64,000 bases of DNA from Corynebacterium sp. 13CS0277 (GTDB lineage Bacteria; Actinomycetota; Actinomycetes; Mycobacteriales; Mycobacteriaceae). The position numbers and the translations under genes are program-made. Below the pieces are notes generated by a model. The model saw nothing but the letters and a program-made list of their open reading frames with translations. It was not told the origin of the DNA and did not search any database. Positions 17,347-26,942 of the stretch are shown here, piece by piece. The stretch spans positions 1-64,000 of the forward strand of contig NZ_PPDL01000003.1 of NCBI RefSeq assembly GCF_002994655.1, read 5' to 3'. How positions within the stretch are numbered: position 1 is the first letter of the stretch; each line of letters begins with the position of its first letter.

Positions 17347-18552
17347 ATGAGCCCGCAGCCGACGACACCCAATCTCCACCTCGAGCAGCCCGCAGGCCGC
17401 GCAGGCCGCGCAGATTCCCCACAGCGCGTCCCACAGGGTGGCGTGGGTGGGGCGGCGGGTGCGCACCCGTTGCGGGTGGTGTTCTGCCCCGACAGTTTCA
17501 AAGGCACCCTCGATGCGGCGAGCGTCGCCGAAGCCATGCGGCGCGGGTGGGTGGCGGCCCGCCCAGGGGATGCCGACACCTGTGAGCTCGTGCCCATGGC
17601 CGACGGCGGGGAGGGCACCCGCCGGGCATTTCAGCACGCCCGCCCGGAGGCCACCGTGGTGGAACTGGCGGAACTCTGCGGGATTGAGCGCTTCAGCACC
17701 CTGGACCCGTGGGGTGCGGGAACTCGTCCATTGGGGGAGCGCCTCCGCGAGGAACTGCTGCGGGTCGCGGCGACCACGCGCGACCGCGACGAGCACCGGG
17801 GGATGCGGCCGGTGGTGTACCTCGGGATCGGGTCGAGTGCCTCCACGGACTGCGGGGCAGGCATGCTGCAAGGCTTAGGCGTGTCGATCACTGATGCCGC
17901 GGGCGCACCCATCGCCCCGGGGCTGGCGGGCGTGGCCACAGCCCGAGGCGTAGACTTCCGCAGCGCCGCAGACGTCCTAGAGGCGCTGGCGCGGGTGGAT
18001 CTCCAGGTGATTACTGACGTGCGGGCCCCGCTGGTGGGCCCACAGGGGGCCGCCCAGGCTTTCGGTCCGCAGAAGGGGCTGGCTGCCGCCGACATGAATG
18101 CTGCCGACGAGGCGGTGCTGCGGTTTGCCCGGCTGCTGCAGGAGACGGCACCCGTGCACGCGGAGGTCACGGCACCCGGTGCGGGTGCCGCCGGCGGGGT
18201 CGGGTTCGCCTGCTTAAGCCTCGGCGCGGAGCTGCTGCCGGGGGCGGCCCACATGGCGACGGCCCTCTGTTTGGCGGAGAAGATTCGCCGCGCCGACTAC
18301 GTCGTCACCGGCGAAGGGGCCTTCGATGCCACGAGCCTGCAGGGCAAAGTCCCGGCGGCAGTACTCGAGCTGTGTACCGCGGCCGCCACCCCGTGCGCCC
18401 TCGTGGCCGGCATCATTCGGGAGGATGCACCCACCGCCGCGTTCGCGGCGGCGGAAAGTGTCAGCCTCCGGGCGGGCAGCGCCCATGCTGCCCAGCAGGA
18501 CCCCGCCCGCTGGGTGGCGGACACCACCCGCGCCCTGGCGGGCCGGCTGTAG
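17347..18552 (+). CDS. glxK: Glycerate kinase (GarK/GlxK type)
   Basis: Phosphorylates D-glycerate to 2- or 3-phosphoglycerate, feeding glyoxylate or glycerate into glycolysis. The 401-residue length suits the family; the first ~38 residues are an unusually long hydrophilic extension. Signatures are CPDSFKGTLDAASVAEAM, VPMADGGEGT, LGIGSSASTDCGAGMLQGLG, ITDVRAPLVGPQGAAQAFGPQKG and VTGEGAFDATSLQGKVP. ATG 17347 is chosen because TAGCGT sits seven bases upstream (leaderless), although the frame is open further back. A pathway cannot be read from the neighbours. It is convergent with the lipoprotein gene, with only four bases between the stops. Confidence 0.93.
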   Translation: MSPQPTTPNLHLEQPAGRAGRADSPQRVPQGGVGGAAGAHPLRVVFCPDSFKGTLDAASVAEAMRRGWVAARPGDADTCELVPMADGGEGTRRAFQHARPEATVVELAELCGIERFSTLDPWGAGTRPLGERLREELLRVAATTRDRDEHRGMRPVVYLGIGSSASTDCGAGMLQGLGVSITDAAGAPIAPGLAGVATARGVDFRSAADVLEALARVDLQVITDVRAPLVGPQGAAQAFGPQKGLAAADMNAADEAVLRFARLLQETAPVHAEVTAPGAGAAGGVGFACLSLGAELLPGAAHMATALCLAEKIRRADYVVTGEGAFDATSLQGKVPAAVLELCTAAATPCALVAGIIREDAPTAAFAAAESVSLRAGSAHAAQQDPARWVADTTRALAGRL

Positions 18553-18556
18553 GCAG

Positions 18557-19126
18557 CTATTCCTCCGTTGCCCCCAGGTTGCCGGCATAGGCGGCATCCC
18601 CGGCGAAGGGTTCACGCCCAAGGTTGTCCGGGACGCACTGGGAGGGATCGCTGACGAAGGCATCCGTGCCCGGGCACTGGTAGCCCCGCCCCGGTGCCGT
18701 GAACGGTGAATCCTCCGGCAGGGAGTTCTCGTAGGCGTCCAGGCAGGACTCGGCGAAGCCGGTGGAGCCATCCGACCACAGGGCAGGTCCCGGGGTACCG
18801 GGGTAGCAGTACACGACCGTCGGCGGGGCGGGCGCCGGTGCCGTGGGGGACTGCTGGGGCGCGGGTGCGGGGGTGGTGGGCACCGCCGACGGCGCGGCAC
18901 TGGAGATCGGCGGGGTACTCGTCATCGGGGTGCTGCTGACGGCGCTGACGGCACTGTGTGTTGGGGCGGGGGCGGTGACAGTGACCGTGGTGCGGGTGCT
19001 GTCGCGCTCACTGTTACTGCAGCCCGCAAGAGCCACAGCAGTCAGGGCGACGGCCGCCAGCAAGCGCCCAGCGGAGAAGCAGCTGCGGGAGGGGGAAACA
19101 CCCGCGGGGGAGAGGGCGGAAACCAT
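18557..19126 (-). CDS. Secreted lipoprotein with Ser/Thr/Pro-rich linker
   Basis: A 189-residue lipoprotein. A signal peptide (residues ~1-34) ends in VALAGCSN, whose Cys would be lipidated. A Thr/Ser/Pro/Ala linker of about 60 residues follows, then a C-terminal domain with four cysteines (VVYCYPGTPGPALWSDGSTG, FAESCLDAY, YQCPGTDAFVSDPSQCVPD). The cysteines probably form disulfides outside the cell. I recognise no named family. ATG 19126 has AAAGGA eleven bases upstream. The frame is open far upstream on the minus strand through the neighbouring gene, which is a composition artefact. Confidence 0.8.
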   Translation of the reverse strand: MVSALSPAGVSPSRSCFSAGRLLAAVALTAVALAGCSNSERDSTRTTVTVTAPAPTHSAVSAVSSTPMTSTPPISSAAPSAVPTTPAPAPQQSPTAPAPAPPTVVYCYPGTPGPALWSDGSTGFAESCLDAYENSLPEDSPFTAPGRGYQCPGTDAFVSDPSQCVPDNLGREPFAGDAAYAGNLGATEE

Positions 19127-19362
19127 GGGGGAGCAGTGTCCTTTCACACAGAAGAAGCCTGCGAAGAATCGTGGGGGAATGATTGCCCAGCCACGATCAT
19201 CGGGTGAGGGATCCTTCCAGCACAGCACACCCGGCCACGTGAGGCAGGTGCGGCCCTGCCCCCACGGGGGCGGAGTGGGCGGGGATGGGCTGAGCGAAGC
19301 CGAGGGAAGCCGCAGTGGGCCCACAGGCGTGCCGCGCATCTCCCTTGGGCAACAGACGACAG

Positions 19363-19408
19363 AGAAAAAGCACCACCGCCGGGGAATGCATCCTCGGCGG
19401 TGGTGCTT
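19363..19408 (-). terminator. Intrinsic terminator of the giant DUF808 gene
   Basis: A 14-bp perfect stem (AAGCACCACCGCCG and its complement) with a 13-base loop, followed on the minus strand by TTTTTCTC, 37 bases after the stop. Confidence 0.9.
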
Positions 19409-19445
19409 GGGGTGAAGGGCAACCGGTCTGAGACCTGGTGGGGAA

Positions 19446-22400
19446 CTACTTGTTCTTCTTCTTGCCCTTGTTCTTCTTGCCGGCCTTGCCACCCTTGCCC
19501 TTGGCGGGGCTGGCGGCCTTGGTCGCCCGGATGGCTTCCGCGGCAGCGGCCGCCGGGTTGTGCGCGGCAGCACCGGTGGCGCGGCTAGCAGTGGCGGCAG
19601 CCACGGCCTTGGCGCGGGCGGCAGCCTTCGCACGGGCCTCAGCCTCGCGGCGGAGGCGATCCTGCTCGGCGGCGATGCGGGCCTGCTCTGCTGCCTTGCG
19701 GGCGGCGAGCTCGGCGGCCTTGGCGCGAGCGGCGGAATCCGCGGCGGTCGGGCGGGCAACCGCTGCCGGGCGGGCGGCGGCTGCGGTCGGGCGGGCGGCC
19801 TGCTGGGCGGCGCGGGCCTGCTCGGCGGCGCGGCGGGCTTCTGCTGCGGCGCGGGCGCGGGCCTGCTCCTGGGCGTCGCGGCGCGCCTGCTCGGCGGCCT
19901 TGGCGCGGGCGGCGGCGATGGCCTGCTGGCGGCGGGTTTCCTCGGCCTGCTTGCGGGCAGCTTCCTGGGCGGCCGCCTTCGCGGCAGCTTCCTCGGCGGC
20001 GCGGGCGCGGGCCTGCTCGGCGGCCTTCGCCGCAGCTTCCTCCGCGGCAGCCTGTGCGGCGGCCTGGGCACGTGCAGCCTCCTCGGCGGCAGCCTGGGCG
20101 CGGGCCAGCTCGACGCGGTGGGCTTCGGCCTCGGCGCGCGCAGCCTCCTCGGCGGCGCGGCGACGCTCCTCCTCGGCCACCCGGCGACGGGTTTCCTCGG
20201 CGGCCTTCGCGGCGGCGGCCGCGGCGCGGCGTGCCTCCTCTTCGGCGCGGGCGCGGGCTTCCGCCTCGACCTTGATGCGGGCCTCGGCTTCGGCGCGGGC
20301 CCGGGCTTCCGCTTCGGCGCGGGCAGCGACGGCGGCGGCCTCGGCTTCGGCGCGACGGCGGGCCTGCTCCTCGAGGCGGCGGAGTTCCTCCTCGGCGGCG
20401 CGGCGGGCCTCCTCCTCGGCCTTCGCGCGGGCTTCGGCTTCGGCGCGGGCGCGCGCTTCGGCTTCGGCGGTGCGGCGGGCTTCTTCCTCGAGGCGGTGCA
20501 GCTCAGCTTCCGCCTTCTTCCGGGCTTCTTCCTCAGCGCGGGCACGAGCCTCGGCCTCGACACGGGCGCGGGCTTCCGCTTCGGCGCGGGCGCGGGCTTC
20601 GGCTTCTGCCTTGCGGTGCGCTTCGGCCTCGGCTTCGCGGCGGGCTTCTTCGGCGGCACGACGTGCTTCCTCGGCCTGCTGGCGGGCGGCCTCTTCGGCG
20701 GCCTTCGCCGCAGCTTCCTCCGCCTGCTGGCGGGCAGCTTCCTCGGCGCGGGCCTTCGCCTCGGCGGCGGCCTTGGCGCGGGCTTCGGCCTGGGCCTTGC
20801 GGCGAGCTTCGGCTTCTGCGCGGCGGCGCTCCTCCTCGGCCTGGAGGCGGGCGGCCTCCTCGGCGAGGCGGCGGGCTTCCGCTGCGGCCTTGGCGCGGGC
20901 TTCCTCTTCGGCCTTCGCGCGGGCGATGGCTTCGAGGCGGCGGCGCTCCTCCAGGGCCTTGGCGCGGGCGTCGGCTTCTGCCTTGATGCGGGCTTCTTCC
21001 TCGGCGCGGGCGCGGGCCTCGGCTTCGGCGGCGCGGCGGGCCTCCTCGGCCAGGCGTGCGGCTTCTTCCTCTGCCTTCCGGCGGGCTTCCTCTTCGGCGC
21101 GGGCGCGGGCCTCGGCCTCCTGCCGCAGGCGGGCAGCTTCCTCGGCGGCGCGGCGCGCCTCCTCCTCGGCGAGGCGGCGGGCTTCGGCGGCGGCCTTGGT
21201 GCGGGCTTCCTCTTCGGCGGTGGCGCGCGCAATCTCCTCGAGGCGGCGGCGCTCCTCCTCGGCGGCCCGGCGGGCCTCTTCCTCGGCCTTCCGGCGGGCA
21301 GCCTCTTCGGCGGCGCGGCGGGCTTCCTCTTCAGCACGTGCCTTGGCCTCAGCCTCGGCGGCACGACGAGCTTCCTCCTCGGCGGCGCGACGGGCCTCTT
21401 CTTCGGCCTTCGCGCGGGCCTCAGCCTCGGCGGCGGCGCGGGCTTCCTCCTCCGCACGGCGGCGAGCTTCTTCCTCGGCGCGGGCACGGGCTTCGGCTTC
21501 CTGCTTCGCCAGGCGGCGGGCCTCGGCCTCAGCCTGGCGGCGGGCGGCCTCCACGGCGGCGGCCGTGGCGGCGAAGCCACCACTGGTGGCCAGGCCGGCG
21601 GCGAAGATGGACTCGACGGTGCTCGGGGCAGCATCGGCCGCGGCGTCGGCGGCCGGGACGTCCTCGGCGGTGGGGGAGTAGAGCTCCTCGTCTGCGGCCG
21701 GGGTGTCCTTGTCTGCGTCGAAACGGAACGCATCCGCGGGTGCTGCGGCCTCCTCGGCGGGCGCCTGGGCTGCCGCGGCCTGCTCGGCGGCGAACAGGGC
21801 CTCCGGGTCCTGCTGCGCGGCGGCCTCAGTGCCGTCGAGGACGGCGTCGAAAGCCATGACGGCCGGCATGTCCTCGAAGACGGGGAAGGAGCCGACAGCG
21901 GCCTGGGCGCGCTCGTCGACCGGGGCCTGCGGGTTGAACGCATCCGGCAGCGCCTCGGAGCCAGCGGCTGCGTCGGCGGCTGCGTCCTGCGGGGAGGAGG
22001 CCTCGTCGTAGGTGAACACCTCGGCAGCCTCGGGCTCGAGGACTGCCGGGCCACCGATGTGCACCGGCACGGAATCGACCACATCGTCAATGTCGTCGAC
22101 ATCCTCCAGCACCTGGCCGGCAGCCGGGTCATCGGCGAAGAAGTCGTCGGCGGCAGCTTCCGCCACGTCCGCATCCGAGTAGGTGAAAGGATCGCCCGAG
22201 AAGGCCGCGGCATCGCCTGCGACATCATCCTCGTCGAGCTCATGCGCGCCGTGCGAAGGCTCCTCGGCGACACTCTCGGCGGGGATGTAGGGGCCCTCGG
22301 GCAGGTACTCGGAGTCCACGGGCATGGACTCCGGTGCCGGGGCGATCGGGGAGGCAGGGCCAAAGTCCTGCTCGAGGACTTCCGCCTGGTCGGGCAGCGG

Positions 22401-24968
22401 CTCGAAGCCGCCGTCGATCGCCTGATCGTAGGCGTCCTCCACCACAGCCGCATCGACAGCATCGACCCCATCGACCGCATCGACAGCGTCCGTGTACTCG
22501 GCGTATTCGGCGTACTCTGCGTATTCCGCGTACTCGCCGTCCTGGGCGAGCACAGCAGCATCCGCAGCGTCGAACTCGGTGTAGGTGGCCTCGACGGCGG
22601 CCGCGTCAGCAGCAGCCGCGTCGGTGGCGTCTGCGTCCGCTGCAGCCTCGGCGGCGGCATCCGCGGACTCTGCGGCCTGGGCCGCGGCGGCCGCAGCAGC
22701 GGCGGCGGCCTTCTTCTTGCGTCGACCAAAGATACCGAACAGGCCGCGCTTGGCGGGAGCCTCCTCGGTGGCGGTGGTCTCGGTGTCGGTCTCGTCGGCA
22801 GCCGCATCGAGTGCGGGTGCGTCGAGGGGACGCTCCTCGTCGGCGGCGAGTGCGGCGGCGAGCTTGTTGACGCGGGCGTCGTAGTCGCTGAGTTCCTCGC
22901 CGGTGGCGTCATCGTCGACGGTGGGCAGCACGCCCGTATCGTCGGCGTCCGTGACGGCGGGGATGACGCCGAACTGGGCGGTCTCCTCCGCGGAGGCGAA
23001 GGACGCGTCGCTGTACGGGGCCTCAGCGGACTCCGCTGCAGCGGTGACGTCCTCGGCGGCGAACTCGGCCGCGGCGAAGTCGCCTTCAGCGAACTCGCCG
23101 GTCATTGCCTGCTCGTCCGTGTACTCGGCATAGTCGGTGTACTCCACACCCTCGGCGTCGTCGGTGTACGCGCCCTCGGAGTACGCGGCGGCGAACTGGC
23201 CCTCGGCGTACTCGCCGTCGGTGGTTTCCGCGTACTGCCCCTCGGCGTACTCGACGAAGGCACCCTCGGTGAACTCGCCGTCGGTGTAGTCGGCCGCGCT
23301 GTCGCCCACCGCCTCGGCGGGGGCGTAGTCGGCGAACTCGTCGTAGGTCTCCTCGAAGGCTTCGTCGTAAGCACCTTCGGCGGTGGTCTCCACTTCGTCG
23401 TACTGCTCTGCCAGCTCTGCGGCCTCAGGAGCCTCTGCGGCACTGGCCTCAGGAGCACCGGCCTCGGCGGCGGTGGCGGCGGTGGCTGCGGCAGCCGCGG
23501 CGGCCGCCTTCTTCTTGCGGCCGAACAGCCCAAACAGGCCGCGCTTGGCGGGCTTTTCTGCGGCCTGCTGCTCGGCGGCGCTCGTCTCGTCCGCGGCGGG
23601 CTGCTCCTCGGCGGCAGGGGCAGTCTCGTTGGGCTCGTCCTCGCCGAGCGCATCCTCCTGGTAGTCGGGGAACGCTTCGTCGGCGGTGGTACCGCCAGCG
23701 GCGAAGACGGCGGACGCCTCGGCGGCCTCGACGTCGAGGGCCGCATCGGTGGCCTCCGTGCCGGAGAAGGTGAGGTCGCGGGTTTCTTCCGCGTGGGAGG
23801 CGACGGCGGCAGCGAACTCGGTTTCCTGCAGGGCGGCGACCTCGTCGCCCACCAGGGCGGACGGCACGTCGATGCCCGCATCGCCCTCGGCGGCGGCAAG
23901 TTCCGCCTGCTGGGCCTGGGAGTGCTCGTAGGGGGCGTCGAAAGAATCCGCGCCCGCGACGTGTGCGCTCGCAGCGGCCGGGGTGGCGGCGAAGACAGCT
24001 TCGGCGTCCTCGGCCTCGGTGTCCGTCTCGGCGTCAGCCTCAGACTCCTTGGCGGACTTGCCGAAGGGCAGCACCGCAGCAATGCCGACGAGGATCGCAC
24101 CGAGGACCATGCCGACGATGGTGTACAGGGTGGTGGCCACAATCCACGACATGGTGCGCCCGGTCCAGGTGCGCGGGCTGAAGGAGTGCTCCAGGTTGTG
24201 CACCACGCCCAGCGGGCCGACGAGCCCCAACTCGCTCATGCCCTGCAGCACAATGTGGCCACCCACCCACAGCATCGCGAACGTGCCCACGTAAGACAGA
24301 ATCGCCAAAATCACGGGCATGCCCTTGACTAGCGCCTTGCCGAGTTTCGATTCGGGGCGGCGCGACAGGATGTGCAGGCCGACGTCGTCCATCTTCACCA
24401 GCACGCCCACCACACCGTAGACGGCGACCGTGATGACGAAACCCACGAGGATGAGCACGGTTGCCTGGGTGGCGATGTCCTGGGTGCGGACATTGTCGAA
24501 GGCGATGAGCATGATCTCCGCGGAGAGCACCAGGTCTGTGCGGATTGCGCCCCGGACCAACTGGTCTTCGGCGGGCGCGCCCTTCGCCGCCACCGGGGTG
24601 GTGGAGCGGTGCCCGGAGAAGCGGTGGTAGATCTTCTCCGCCCCCTCGTAGCAGAGGTAGAAACCACCCAGCATGAGTAGCGGGGTGAGTGCCTGGGGGA
24701 AGATCCAGTTCAGCAGCATCGCGAGCGGCAAAATGATCGCGATCTTGTTAAACAGGGACCCTTGGGCGATGCGCCAAATGATGGGGATCTCGCGCGCAGG
24801 TGTCACCCCCGTCAAGTATTGGGGGGTGACTGCGGTGTCGTCGATGATGACGCCAGCTGCTTTCGCGCTGGTTTTCGCGGTCGCTGCGGCGACGTCGTCG
24901 ACACTCGACGCCGCTGTCTTGGCGATGAGTGCGACGTCGTCGAGGAGGGCTGCCAATCCGCCGGCCAT
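19446..24968 (-). CDS. DUF808 membrane protein with a ~1,500-residue acidic and Ala/Glu/Arg-rich tail
   Basis: A 1,840-residue protein. Residues ~1-300 are a DUF808 (YedI-type) membrane domain, from [16 protein letters not shown] through VILILGF-type helices to [21 protein letters not shown]. Typical DUF808 proteins stop near 300 residues. Here three regions follow. (a) Residues ~300-1120 are acidic and rich in Ala, Glu, Asp and Tyr, with short repeats such as [14 protein letters not shown]. (b) Two copies of KRGLFG(L/I)FGR(R)KKK followed by poly-Ala lie within that region at ~475 and ~740. (c) Residues ~1140-1780 form an uninterrupted Ala/Glu/Arg helix with an 8-residue period (AEEEARRA type), and the protein ends in a Gly/Lys tail ([18 protein letters not shown]). 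ATG 24968 has AAGGA eight bases upstream. The tail resembles TolA domain II or single-alpha-helix spacers. Function unknown; a structural or scaffolding role is inference. Confidence 0.85.
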   Translation of the reverse strand: MAGGLAALLDDVALIAKTAASSVDDVAAATAKTSAKAAGVIIDDTAVTPQYLTGVTPAREIPIIWRIAQGSLFNKIAIILPLAMLLNWIFPQALTPLLMLGGFYLCYEGAEKIYHRFSGHRSTTPVAAKGAPAEDQLVRGAIRTDLVLSAEIMLIAFDNVRTQDIATQATVLILVGFVITVAVYGVVGVLVKMDDVGLHILSRRPESKLGKALVKGMPVILAILSYVGTFAMLWVGGHIVLQGMSELGLVGPLGVVHNLEHSFSPRTWTGRTMSWIVATTLYTIVGMVLGAILVGIAAVLPFGKSAKESEADAETDTEAEDAEAVFAATPAAASAHVAGADSFDAPYEHSQAQQAELAAAEGDAGIDVPSALVGDEVAALQETEFAAAVASHAEETRDLTFSGTEATDAALDVEAAEASAVFAAGGTTADEAFPDYQEDALGEDEPNETAPAAEEQPAADETSAAEQQAAEKPAKRGLFGLFGRKKKAAAAAAAATAATAAEAGAPEASAAEAPEAAELAEQYDEVETTAEGAYDEAFEETYDEFADYAPAEAVGDSAADYTDGEFTEGAFVEYAEGQYAETTDGEYAEGQFAAAYSEGAYTDDAEGVEYTDYAEYTDEQAMTGEFAEGDFAAAEFAAEDVTAAAESAEAPYSDASFASAEETAQFGVIPAVTDADDTGVLPTVDDDATGEELSDYDARVNKLAAALAADEERPLDAPALDAAADETDTETTATEEAPAKRGLFGIFGRRKKKAAAAAAAAAAQAAESADAAAEAAADADATDAAAADAAAVEATYTEFDAADAAVLAQDGEYAEYAEYAEYAEYTDAVDAVDGVDAVDAAVVEDAYDQAIDGGFEPLPDQAEVLEQDFGPASPIAPAPESMPVDSEYLPEGPYIPAESVAEEPSHGAHELDEDDVAGDAAAFSGDPFTYSDADVAEAAADDFFADDPAAGQVLEDVDDIDDVVDSVPVHIGGPAVLEPEAAEVFTYDEASSPQDAAADAAAGSEALPDAFNPQAPVDERAQAAVGSFPVFEDMPAVMAFDAVLDGTEAAAQQDPEALFAAEQAAAAQAPAEEAAAPADAFRFDADKDTPAADEELYSPTAEDVPAADAAADAAPSTVESIFAAGLATSGGFAATAAAVEAARRQAEAEARRLAKQEAEARARAEEEARRRAEEEARAAAEAEARAKAEEEARRAAEEEARRAAEAEAKARAEEEARRAAEEAARRKAEEEARRAAEEERRRLEEIARATAEEEARTKAAAEARRLAEEEARRAAEEAARLRQEAEARARAEEEARRKAEEEAARLAEEARRAAEAEARARAEEEARIKAEADARAKALEERRRLEAIARAKAEEEARAKAAAEARRLAEEAARLQAEEERRRAEAEARRKAQAEARAKAAAEAKARAEEAARQQAEEAAAKAAEEAARQQAEEARRAAEEARREAEAEAHRKAEAEARARAEAEARARVEAEARARAEEEARKKAEAELHRLEEEARRTAEAEARARAEAEARAKAEEEARRAAEEELRRLEEQARRRAEAEAAAVAARAEAEARARAEAEARIKVEAEARARAEEEARRAAAAAAKAAEETRRRVAEEERRRAAEEAARAEAEAHRVELARAQAAAEEAARAQAAAQAAAEEAAAKAAEQARARAAEEAAAKAAAQEAARKQAEETRRQQAIAAARAKAAEQARRDAQEQARARAAAEARRAAEQARAAQQAARPTAAAARPAAVARPTAADSAARAKAAELAARKAAEQARIAAEQDRLRREAEARAKAAARAKAVAAATASRATGAAAHNPAAAAAEAIRATKAASPAKGKGGKAGKKNKGKKKNK

Positions 24969-25090
24969 GTAAGTCGTCCTTGGGGTGGTTGGGTCAGTAA
25001 AGGGTAGGGGCGTTCTTTGTTTAACAGTAGTTGTCGGACTGCAAAGGCGCAGTAATAGCAAAGCCAACCCTTAAAGTATAGAGTGGTTGC

Positions 25091-25426
25091 ATGTCGTATT
25101 CGCACGCGCTTGTTGAAACCGAACGTCCCGCCCGCTACGCCAAGCAGATGGCGGCTCACTTCTCCCACAAGATGGAGACCTCCTGGGATGGGGAGACTGG
25201 CACCATCATCTTTGTGGGCGCCGGCAAGGAGAGTGAGGATCCCCGCCGCGCCTTCGACGGCACCTGCGTGGTGACGATGCGCGCGGAGGAGGGGCGCCTG
25301 GCCATGCAGTTGGAGGCCCCGGAAGAGCTCCTCGACCGCTTTGAGGGGGTCATTGACCGCCACCTGCTGCGCTTCGGCGCCTCGGAGGGGCTGGCCTACA
25401 CCTGGGCCCGCAGCGCCGGTGAATAA
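25091..25426 (+). CDS. DUF2218 family protein
   Basis: A 111-residue cytosolic protein of the DUF2218 family, small proteins of unknown role often found with iron- or siderophore-related genes in Actinobacteria. The family pattern is visible: VETERPARYAKQMAAHFSHKM near the N-terminus, a central strand-rich part (GTIIFVGAG) and ELLDRFEGVIDRHLLRFG near the C-terminus. ATG 25091 lies six bases after TAGAGT (25079-25084), so the transcript is probably leaderless. Divergent from the giant DUF808 gene, across a 122-base AT-richer promoter region, and convergent with the DUF4232 lipoprotein gene. No iron-regulator box is evident. Confidence 0.85.
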   Translation: MSYSHALVETERPARYAKQMAAHFSHKMETSWDGETGTIIFVGAGKESEDPRRAFDGTCVVTMRAEEGRLAMQLEAPEELLDRFEGVIDRHLLRFGASEGLAYTWARSAGE

Positions 25427-25503
25427 ACACGAATAAACACCCCGCCTTCTCGCATCGCTGTACCCGGGCATAGAGCGCCCGGCACGGAGCGTCACTCGCA
25501 CAG

Positions 25504-25543
25504 CACCGCGCGGCCAGTCATGAACACGACTGGCCGCGCGGTG
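25504..25543. terminator. 16-bp perfect inverted repeat, bidirectional terminator
   Basis: CACCGCGCGGCCAGTC at 25504-25519 pairs perfectly with 25528-25543 around an 8-base loop, between the convergent DUF2218 and DUF4232 genes. Confidence 0.8.
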
Positions 25544-25587
25544 TGCTGTGTGTGCTGTGTGCGCTGTGTGCGCTGTGTGTCGTGTGT
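25543..25587. repeat. Five 9-bp tandem units rich in TGTG
   Basis: Units GTGCTGTGT (twice), GCGCTGTGT (twice) and GTCGTGTGT run without spacers directly after the terminator. Simple-sequence repeat, non-coding. Confidence 0.8.
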
Positions 25588-25666
25588 GGACTGAGTGCGC
25601 CGAGTGTGTGGCTGGCGTGTGCGCCTCGTCGGGGCGGGCGCGTGGACGCGGTCCGTATCGGCCGGG

Positions 25667-26356
25667 CTAGTTCGCCTGGAAGGGGCTGACGTCCATCGCG
25701 TCGACGTCACCCGCGCAGACCTCGGCCTGGAGGGGCACCTGGAAGGAGTCGAAAGAGTTCGGCGGGAACACCACGGCCGCCGCTGCCTGGGCCGGCTGGC
25801 AGACGCTGGGGTCCATGGTGCCGGGGGAGGTGATGCGGATCGTCGCCGTGGCGCTGGCCTGCGGGCCGAGTCGGACTGCCGTGAACTCGGCGCCAGTGCG
25901 GGTGGCCGCGTGGCCCAGCTGGGTGCCGGCCGCGTTGACGAGGGAGACGCCCGGGTAGCCCAGTAGGGTGCAGTGGGGTCCGGTGTTCGTCACCTGCAGT
26001 CGGTAGAGCTGGTGGCCGGCGGTGCCCTGCGGGCCGTCGAGGCGGGCCTGAAGCTGGCCCGGTTGGCAGGCCTCCCGGGTGGCGGGGGAGGCGGCGCGCT
26101 GCTGCGATTCCTTCAGTGGTGGCAGTTGTGCCGCCTGCGCGGGCTGCTGTGCGGGGGACTGTGTCGGGTTGGCCGTGGTGGTTGCATCCACGGCGGGCGC
26201 GACCTCCGGGTGGGCGGTGGTGTGCTCGGCGGGGGTGCTGCAGCTCACAAGGAGGAGCCCGGCACCGCACACGGCAAGGCCGGTGGCCTTGAGCCGGGCG
26301 GCGGTGCTCGGAGTGCGCGGCGTGGGTGTCGTGTGGGGGCGGTGCGGGGCAAACAT
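25667..26356 (-). CDS. DUF4232 domain lipoprotein
   Basis: A 229-residue secreted lipoprotein. The signal peptide (about residues 18-39) ends in LLLVSCST, with the Cys at residue 39 as lipidation site. A Thr/Ala/Pro/Gln linker runs to about residue 85. The DUF4232 domain follows, recognisable by CQPGQLQARLDGPQGTAGH, LQVTNTGPHCTLLGYPGVSL and the late Cys-containing MDPSVCQPA and QAEVCAG segments; four cysteines suggest two disulfides. Function unknown; such proteins are common on actinobacterial surfaces. ATG 26356 lies six bases after TAGAGT, a leaderless arrangement. A perfect 14-bp palindrome sits just upstream of the -10 box. Confidence 0.86.
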   Translation of the reverse strand: MFAPHRPHTTPTPRTPSTAARLKATGLAVCGAGLLLVSCSTPAEHTTAHPEVAPAVDATTTANPTQSPAQQPAQAAQLPPLKESQQRAASPATREACQPGQLQARLDGPQGTAGHQLYRLQVTNTGPHCTLLGYPGVSLVNAAGTQLGHAATRTGAEFTAVRLGPQASATATIRITSPGTMDPSVCQPAQAAAAVVFPPNSFDSFQVPLQAEVCAGDVDAMDVSPFQAN

Positions 26357-26377
26357 ACTTTCACTCTAATCACATCT

Positions 26378-26391
26378 GTCACATGTGTGAC
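26378..26391. promoter_or_regulatory. Perfect 14-bp palindrome upstream of the DUF4232 gene
   Basis: GTCACATGTGTGAC is centred about 28 bases before the start codon, overlapping the expected -35 region. It looks like a dimeric regulator site. It is not the standard GlxR/CRP layout (TGTGA-N6-TCACA) but its inverse with no spacer beyond two bases. Confidence 0.5.
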
Positions 26392-26766
26392 GGGGTGGGG
26401 ACGTTGATGTGCGTGACGGGCGCATGAAGAATGGCCACGTGTGCGGGGTACCTTGCGCGCGCCTGTGTGTCGGCGGGCGGTGAGGGTGTGGCTCGGGGCG
26501 CCTCGTCCGATGGTGGGCAGTCTGGGGTGGTTGTTTGCCCAATGTGGACTTCGTTGCCGCTCGGGCAGGAGGGTGTGGATGCGTCTCCGAGTGGGGTGGG
26601 TGGGGGTAATTTTTCGCCCCGGGAGTCACGTGGTTGGCTGTGTCGGATTGAACTGCGTTAACGTGGGCAAATTCATTCAAATTAGCGCATGTATGGTGTG
26701 GGGGGCGGGGGTAGAAAAGGTGGTCAACAAACTCCCCAATGTGGCGCATTCGCGACGTGGGATGTG
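26392..26766. other. Non-coding region before the TPP leader
   Basis: About 375 bases without a gene. Mostly GC-rich; an AT-richer patch near 26650-26700 contains the direct repeat CAAATT-CATT-CAAATT and GTTAAC. It may hold regulatory sites for the ykoE transcript. Confidence 0.4.
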
Positions 26767-26772
26767 TAACAT
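26767..26772 (+). promoter_or_regulatory. -10 box of the ykoE riboswitch transcript
   Basis: TAACAT about seven bases before the predicted 5' end of the TPP leader (near 26779). No clear -35 element. Confidence 0.45.
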
Positions 26773-26778
26773 GAGCGG

Positions 26779-26933
26779 CGTCCCCGCGGGAGTCCAGGCG
26801 CAACTGGGCTGAGAGACCGGTGATACACCCCCAGCATGCCTTTGGGGAGTTCTACCAGGGCATGCGTTGAGTGCGTGTGTTCGTGCCGGTGACCGCTAGA
26901 ACCTGATCCGGATCACACCGGCGCTAGGGAGAG
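26779..26933 (+). ncRNA. TPP riboswitch (THI element)
   Basis: The conserved THI-box signatures are present in order: GGGCTGAGAGA near 26806-26816, and GAACCTGATCCGGATCA followed by CACCGGCGCTAGGGA at 26899-26930. The P1 helix can form between TCCC at 26781-26784 and GGGA at 26927-26930. The variable P3 arm is extended by a hairpin GCATGCC/GGCATGC (26834-26865). The ribosome-binding site GGGAGAG of ykoE begins inside the 3' P1 strand, so TPP binding would hide it: translational control. Downstream genes are a YkoEDC thiamine-precursor transporter, which agrees. Confidence 0.95.
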
Positions 26934-26942
26934 AGATTCATC

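Noticed and set aside
19560..24332. A 1,590-codon open frame on the plus strand opposite the giant DUF808 gene
   Set aside because: It is antisense to the repetitive Ala/Glu/Arg and acidic coding sequence; its product is Gly/Leu/Arg-rich low complexity without domains. High GC at third positions keeps the antisense open.
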